From Phycisphaerales bacterium (GTDB taxonomy: Bacteria > Planctomycetota > Phycisphaerae > Phycisphaerales > SM1A02): a stretch of 64,000 bases of DNA. Below are positions 61,485-64,000 of the stretch, one piece after another. The notes beneath the pieces are model-generated. The model was not told where the DNA came from, did not search any database, and saw nothing but the letters and a program-made list of their open reading frames with translations. Position numbers and translations under genes: made by a program. Within the stretch, counting starts at the first letter, position 1, and every line of letters begins with the position of its first letter. The stretch covers positions 314,747 to 378,746 of the forward strand of contig JASMLR010000001.1 in NCBI GenBank assembly GCA_030748575.1, written 5' to 3'.

Positions 61485-62861
61485 ATGAGACGATGGAACA
61501 GCATGGTGTGGGCGGTGACGGCTGTGGGCGTCATGGTGTCTGGCCAGAGTCGCGGGTCGGTTGACGGCTGGATGCTCTGGGCAGAAGGGACGCCGCCGGA
61601 CTTTGACGGCGTCGTTGCCTGGGTGAAGAACGCCGCGCCGACCTGTGACAAACTCACTATCAGGTTGATGGACCCCGACGCGCCCAATGGGTCAGGCGAC
61701 GCCTTCAAACTTGATAACGGTATGAACGCTGGTGTTCTGCAGTTCATGAAGTCGATCCGAGACGAGAAGTTTGCCGGGGAGGTCGCGGTGCTGCCCTACT
61801 TCGATGGCAATTGGGTGTGGGAGCCATCCGGCACGACGACTACGCACGAGTGGGAGAAGCCGTTCTACTGGGCGCAGCAGGCCAATGCGATTCTGGCCGG
61901 GGCCGGTGTGTCACAGGGTTTCTTCGAAGTGAACTTTGAGAACGAGAATTCCGGCGGCATCCTTCAGGTCGACGACGCGACCCTCCTGGCCGTACAGACC
62001 TTTCAAAAGAGCGTCTGGCCGAGCCTGTCACAATCTCCCGGGTTCATCGGGCTGGCTGCCACGAAGGGATACACCTCGGCGCTCAACATGTTGCGGTGGA
62101 CGACGGTGCCGCTGTCGGGTTCCGGTATGCCCGAGCCGCCCCTGGCCAGTGGCGTGCTTGAGCTTTACAACATGGCCAAGTGTTGCCCGGGCGGTGGTGA
62201 CAATTGCGAAACGACCTTTGTCGATGCCTACAGCACGGTGCCTCAGACGCCCAACCCGAGCCCTGCGAGCCCCCAGACCATCTATACGCGGGCGGCCGCC
62301 GCGGCGGATCCTGTGACCGACATTCTTGGGACGCCCACAGCGTCGTGTCCAACGCAGTCTGACTTCGGCTTCCTCTTCGGAAACAAGGCGCCGCCCTGTT
62401 CCGGCTCCTACGCGCCCCCAGATTGCATGACCGGCGCCGACATGTCCCGCGTATGGCTCATGTTCAGCAGTGAGTCCACGTCGCTTGGAACGATCGATGC
62501 GTTCGGAACGTGGAGCGCCCAGCCGGGAAGCGGCGCAAGCGTGGAGACCTTCAAGACATTCTGCGGAAAGTTCGACGATGCGTTCTATACGCACTATTGG
62601 AATGCCGGCAGCCCCGGCGGCGATGCGCAGCCACCGAGGTACGCCATCTTTCAGTACGCCCGTATGCCCGATTCGTGGAAGCCTTCAACGATTGCCGACG
62701 TATGCAATGCCGATCTCGATGGAAGTGGTCAGGTCGATCTCGGGGACATTCTGGCCGTGATTGACGGGTGGATGACGGAGGCGGGCGACGTGAATGATGA
62801 TGGGGAGACCGACGTCACCGATCTGCTTATCGTGCTGGAGTATTACGGCGGCGTCTGTTGA
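61485..62861 (+). CDS. Secreted protein with C-terminal dockerin
   Basis: 458 residues; ATG at 61485 with GGAGGTG about 9 bases before. Signal (MVWAVTAVGVMVSGQSRG), then an unknown domain with DGWMLWAEGTPPDFDG, PYFDGNWVWEPSG, FFEVNFENENSGG and NMLRWTTVPLSGSG, perhaps a glycosidase-like fold but not identifiable. The end is dockerin-like: CNADLDGSGQVDLGDILAVI and GDVNDDGETDVTDLLIVL. Hairpins lie just downstream. Confidence 0.75.
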   Translation: MRRWNSMVWAVTAVGVMVSGQSRGSVDGWMLWAEGTPPDFDGVVAWVKNAAPTCDKLTIRLMDPDAPNGSGDAFKLDNGMNAGVLQFMKSIRDEKFAGEVAVLPYFDGNWVWEPSGTTTTHEWEKPFYWAQQANAILAGAGVSQGFFEVNFENENSGGILQVDDATLLAVQTFQKSVWPSLSQSPGFIGLAATKGYTSALNMLRWTTVPLSGSGMPEPPLASGVLELYNMAKCCPGGGDNCETTFVDAYSTVPQTPNPSPASPQTIYTRAAAAADPVTDILGTPTASCPTQSDFGFLFGNKAPPCSGSYAPPDCMTGADMSRVWLMFSSESTSLGTIDAFGTWSAQPGSGASVETFKTFCGKFDDAFYTHYWNAGSPGGDAQPPRYAIFQYARMPDSWKPSTIADVCNADLDGSGQVDLGDILAVIDGWMTEAGDVNDDGETDVTDLLIVLEYYGGVC

Positions 62862-62908
62862 CTGAGGCGGCGGTGGCAGCAATGCGTGATGGAACGTCGC
62901 GCACGCGA

Positions 62909-62961
62909 GGCCCTCATGGTGAGGGCCCTTCCCGTTTCCTCACAGCGGAAAGGGGAAGGGC
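62909..62961. terminator. Two overlapping hairpins between convergent genes
   Basis: First, GGCCCTCA-TGG-TGAGGGCC (62909-62927). Second, a 15-bp stem with one mismatch, 62925-62939 against 62947-62961, loop TCACAGC. They share bases 62925-62927 so only one forms at a time. Placed between the dockerin gene and the small Cys-rich gene, they probably end transcripts from both. Confidence 0.75.
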
Positions 62962-62988
62962 TCCAAGGAGTTCAGGTTGTAGTGCGCC

Positions 62989-63162
62989 TCAGCCGCTTGC
63001 CGGGGCGAGTGCTTCAATCGCCCACGCCGCCTTCCACAGGGCCATGGACATGCATGTCAAAATGGCGATGTGCAGCAAGGCATAGAGGCACTTGAATCCG
63101 GGGCAGCACGACTTCTTTTGGCCAGTGCAGCAGCATGATCCCGTGTCTGTTCCATCAGTCAT
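62989..63162 (-). CDS. 57-residue Cys-rich single-helix membrane protein
   Basis: Begins MTDGTDTGSCCCTGQKKSCCPGFKC: seven Cys in the first 26 residues, then one helix (LYALLHIAILTCMSMALWKAAWAI). The frame extends upstream but homologue-like length and the ATG at 63162 fit best. No family recognised. The Cys cluster could hold metal or a disulfide knot. Its stop lies just after the hairpin pair. Confidence 0.6.
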   Translation of the reverse strand: MTDGTDTGSCCCTGQKKSCCPGFKCLYALLHIAILTCMSMALWKAAWAIEALAPASG

Positions 63163-63364
63163 CGCAGTACTCCTCTCGGTCGTGGTTGCAGGAGACACTG
63201 TCGGCATGACGGCGGCGCGCACTGCAATATGCTGGCGAAAAGATCCACAAACGAGAAACGCTATCGGACGTTGGCCTTCACGCTGCCGGTCGATGTCTTG
63301 AGTGTGGACGCGAAGTCCCGCCGATGCGATGGCGGCGCGCCAGGAGGCGCGGGGCCTCGATGCA

Positions 63365-64000
63365 TCATCGCGGCGCCGTAGGCAGTCCTGCCGGCGAGCC
63401 TGGTCCCGCAGGGCGAGCGGCCCGTTGGCACCGGGTCTCCCTGACGAGCAGTGAGGTCACGAGGGAGGCCGCCAGACAGGCGAGCAGGGGCGCGAAGGCG
63501 ATGTTGAGTTCGGTAAGGGTGTAGCCGCTCGCGTGGTGGGTGTGCGGTGCCTGCCAGACAAGGAGTAGGCCGATCAGCGGACCGAAGCCGGCACCTCCCG
63601 CAATCAGGCACGTGTTGATGAATCCCAGGCCAATGCCTTCGCCTCCGATCGGACTGTTGTCATCACCAACGGCGTAAGCAACGACGTTGCCACAGCCGAA
63701 GAACCCCATGCCGAGCAGGCATGCTCGACCAAGCCACGGGGCATCACCGATCACGAAGGCGAGGAGCAGGTAGGACGTGAGCGTGCCTGCGCCCGCGACG
63801 ATCATCGGCAGCTTGCGACGTTGCAGCCATCCGGAGAACCATCCGAAGAAGAAGCTTCCGGGGATCGCGCCGACGAACACCAGCGACGCCATGGGTGCGG
63901 CAGCCTGCGGCGTGATGCCAAACTTCCGCTCGAGATACATGGCGCCCCATGCCGCGCCGAACGTCATGAACACCGTGGCGATGGTGGCGGCATAGACGCC
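63365..64000 (-). CDS. MFS transporter, C-terminal part (N-terminus beyond the window)
   Basis: The frame is open through base 64000, so the start is outside. Six helices of the second half are visible, with an MFS loop FGWFSGWLQRRKLPMIVAG, a final helix LLACLAASLVTSLLV and an Ala/Pro-rich tail (CQRAARPAGPGSPAG). Substrate not predictable. The 202 bp before the small Cys-rich gene hold nothing clear. Confidence 0.82.
   Translation of the reverse strand, partial: GVYAATIATVFMTFGAAWGAMYLERKFGITPQAAAPMASLVFVGAIPGSFFFGWFSGWLQRRKLPMIVAGAGTLTSYLLLAFVIGDAPWLGRACLLGMGFFGCGNVVAYAVGDDNSPIGGEGIGLGFINTCLIAGGAGFGPLIGLLLVWQAPHTHHASGYTLTELNIAFAPLLACLAASLVTSLLVRETRCQRAARPAGPGSPAGLPTAPR

Noticed and set aside
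1..64000. CRISPR array, prophage, complete insertion sequence or rRNA operon
   Set aside because: No regularly spaced repeats, transposase, integrase, capsid or rRNA-like stretches were seen anywhere in the window.

Overview
The window looks like a chromosomal segment of a GC-rich member of the Planctomycetota, most likely a Phycisphaerae/Phycisphaerales lineage. This is inferred from the repeated C-terminal Ca-binding dockerin-like modules on secreted proteins (1222-2343, 52010-52789, 61485-62861), the tandem DUF1080 secreted protein, and an ECF sigma factor fused translationally to a WD-like Ser/Thr kinase gene. There are no rRNA, tRNA, CRISPR or phage genes and no complete insertion sequence. 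Coding density is high and many adjacent genes overlap by ATGA/GTGA.

Layout. 1-2.3 kb: end of a WcaF-like acetyltransferase, an EgtC-like glutamine amidotransferase and a secreted papain-like protease. 2.5-9.1 kb: a complete RND efflux operon (TetR regulator, outer-membrane lipoprotein, adaptor, pump) with a tandem operator in front of it. 9.1-16.9 kb: a decayed GNAT gene, an MFS transporter, DUF167, a GH38 alpha-mannosidase overlapping a sodium-solute symporter, and a Bax-inhibitor-like membrane protein. 17-25.3 kb: GYF-domain protein, double DUF1080 protein, pyrophosphate-type phosphofructokinase, DUF5993-DsbB-P1B-4 ATPase metal/thiol cluster, M42 peptidase, YceI. 25.3-30.9 kb: membrane protein, POT transporter, two Cys-rich exported proteins, tandem DUF481 beta-barrel proteins.

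30.9-44.3 kb is the most interesting part: a nitrogen-oxide respiration island. On the minus strand run napD-napA-napB (NapB is a duplicated, four-haem form), then universal stress protein, flavin-binding PPOX protein, an Fe-S type Rrf2 regulator and an MgtC/DUF4010 membrane protein. Divergently, on the plus strand, run an OprO/P-like porin, a membrane-anchored tetrahaem cytochrome c, a Tat-exported four-cluster ferredoxin subunit, an NrfD/PsrC quinol-oxidising membrane subunit, an octahaem HAO-family cytochrome and a small unknown gene. No NapC, NapGH, NrfA or NrfH is present. The simplest reading is nitrate to nitrite by NapAB and nitrite (or hydroxylamine) reduction by the octahaem enzyme, with the NrfCD-like module feeding electrons from quinol, that is, an Nrf-like ammonification system with the catalytic subunit replaced. 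The 318-bp divergent promoter region carries two near-identical 19-bp boxes.

44.3-64 kb is ordinary accessory and housekeeping content: a conserved protein cut by an in-frame TAG, a secreted unknown, the kinase/sigma pair, DUF1476, a secreted alpha/beta hydrolase followed by a P-domain/dockerin protein, an HD protein, CBS protein, ATC-hydrolase-like protein, a GH123-like protein with a thioredoxin-like tail, MscS, a glycine-zipper lipoprotein, a fused MsrB-MsrA lipoprotein, QueD, aspartate-semialdehyde dehydrogenase and a short aspartokinase, another dockerin protein, a 57-residue Cys-rich membrane protein, and the end of an MFS transporter running off the window.
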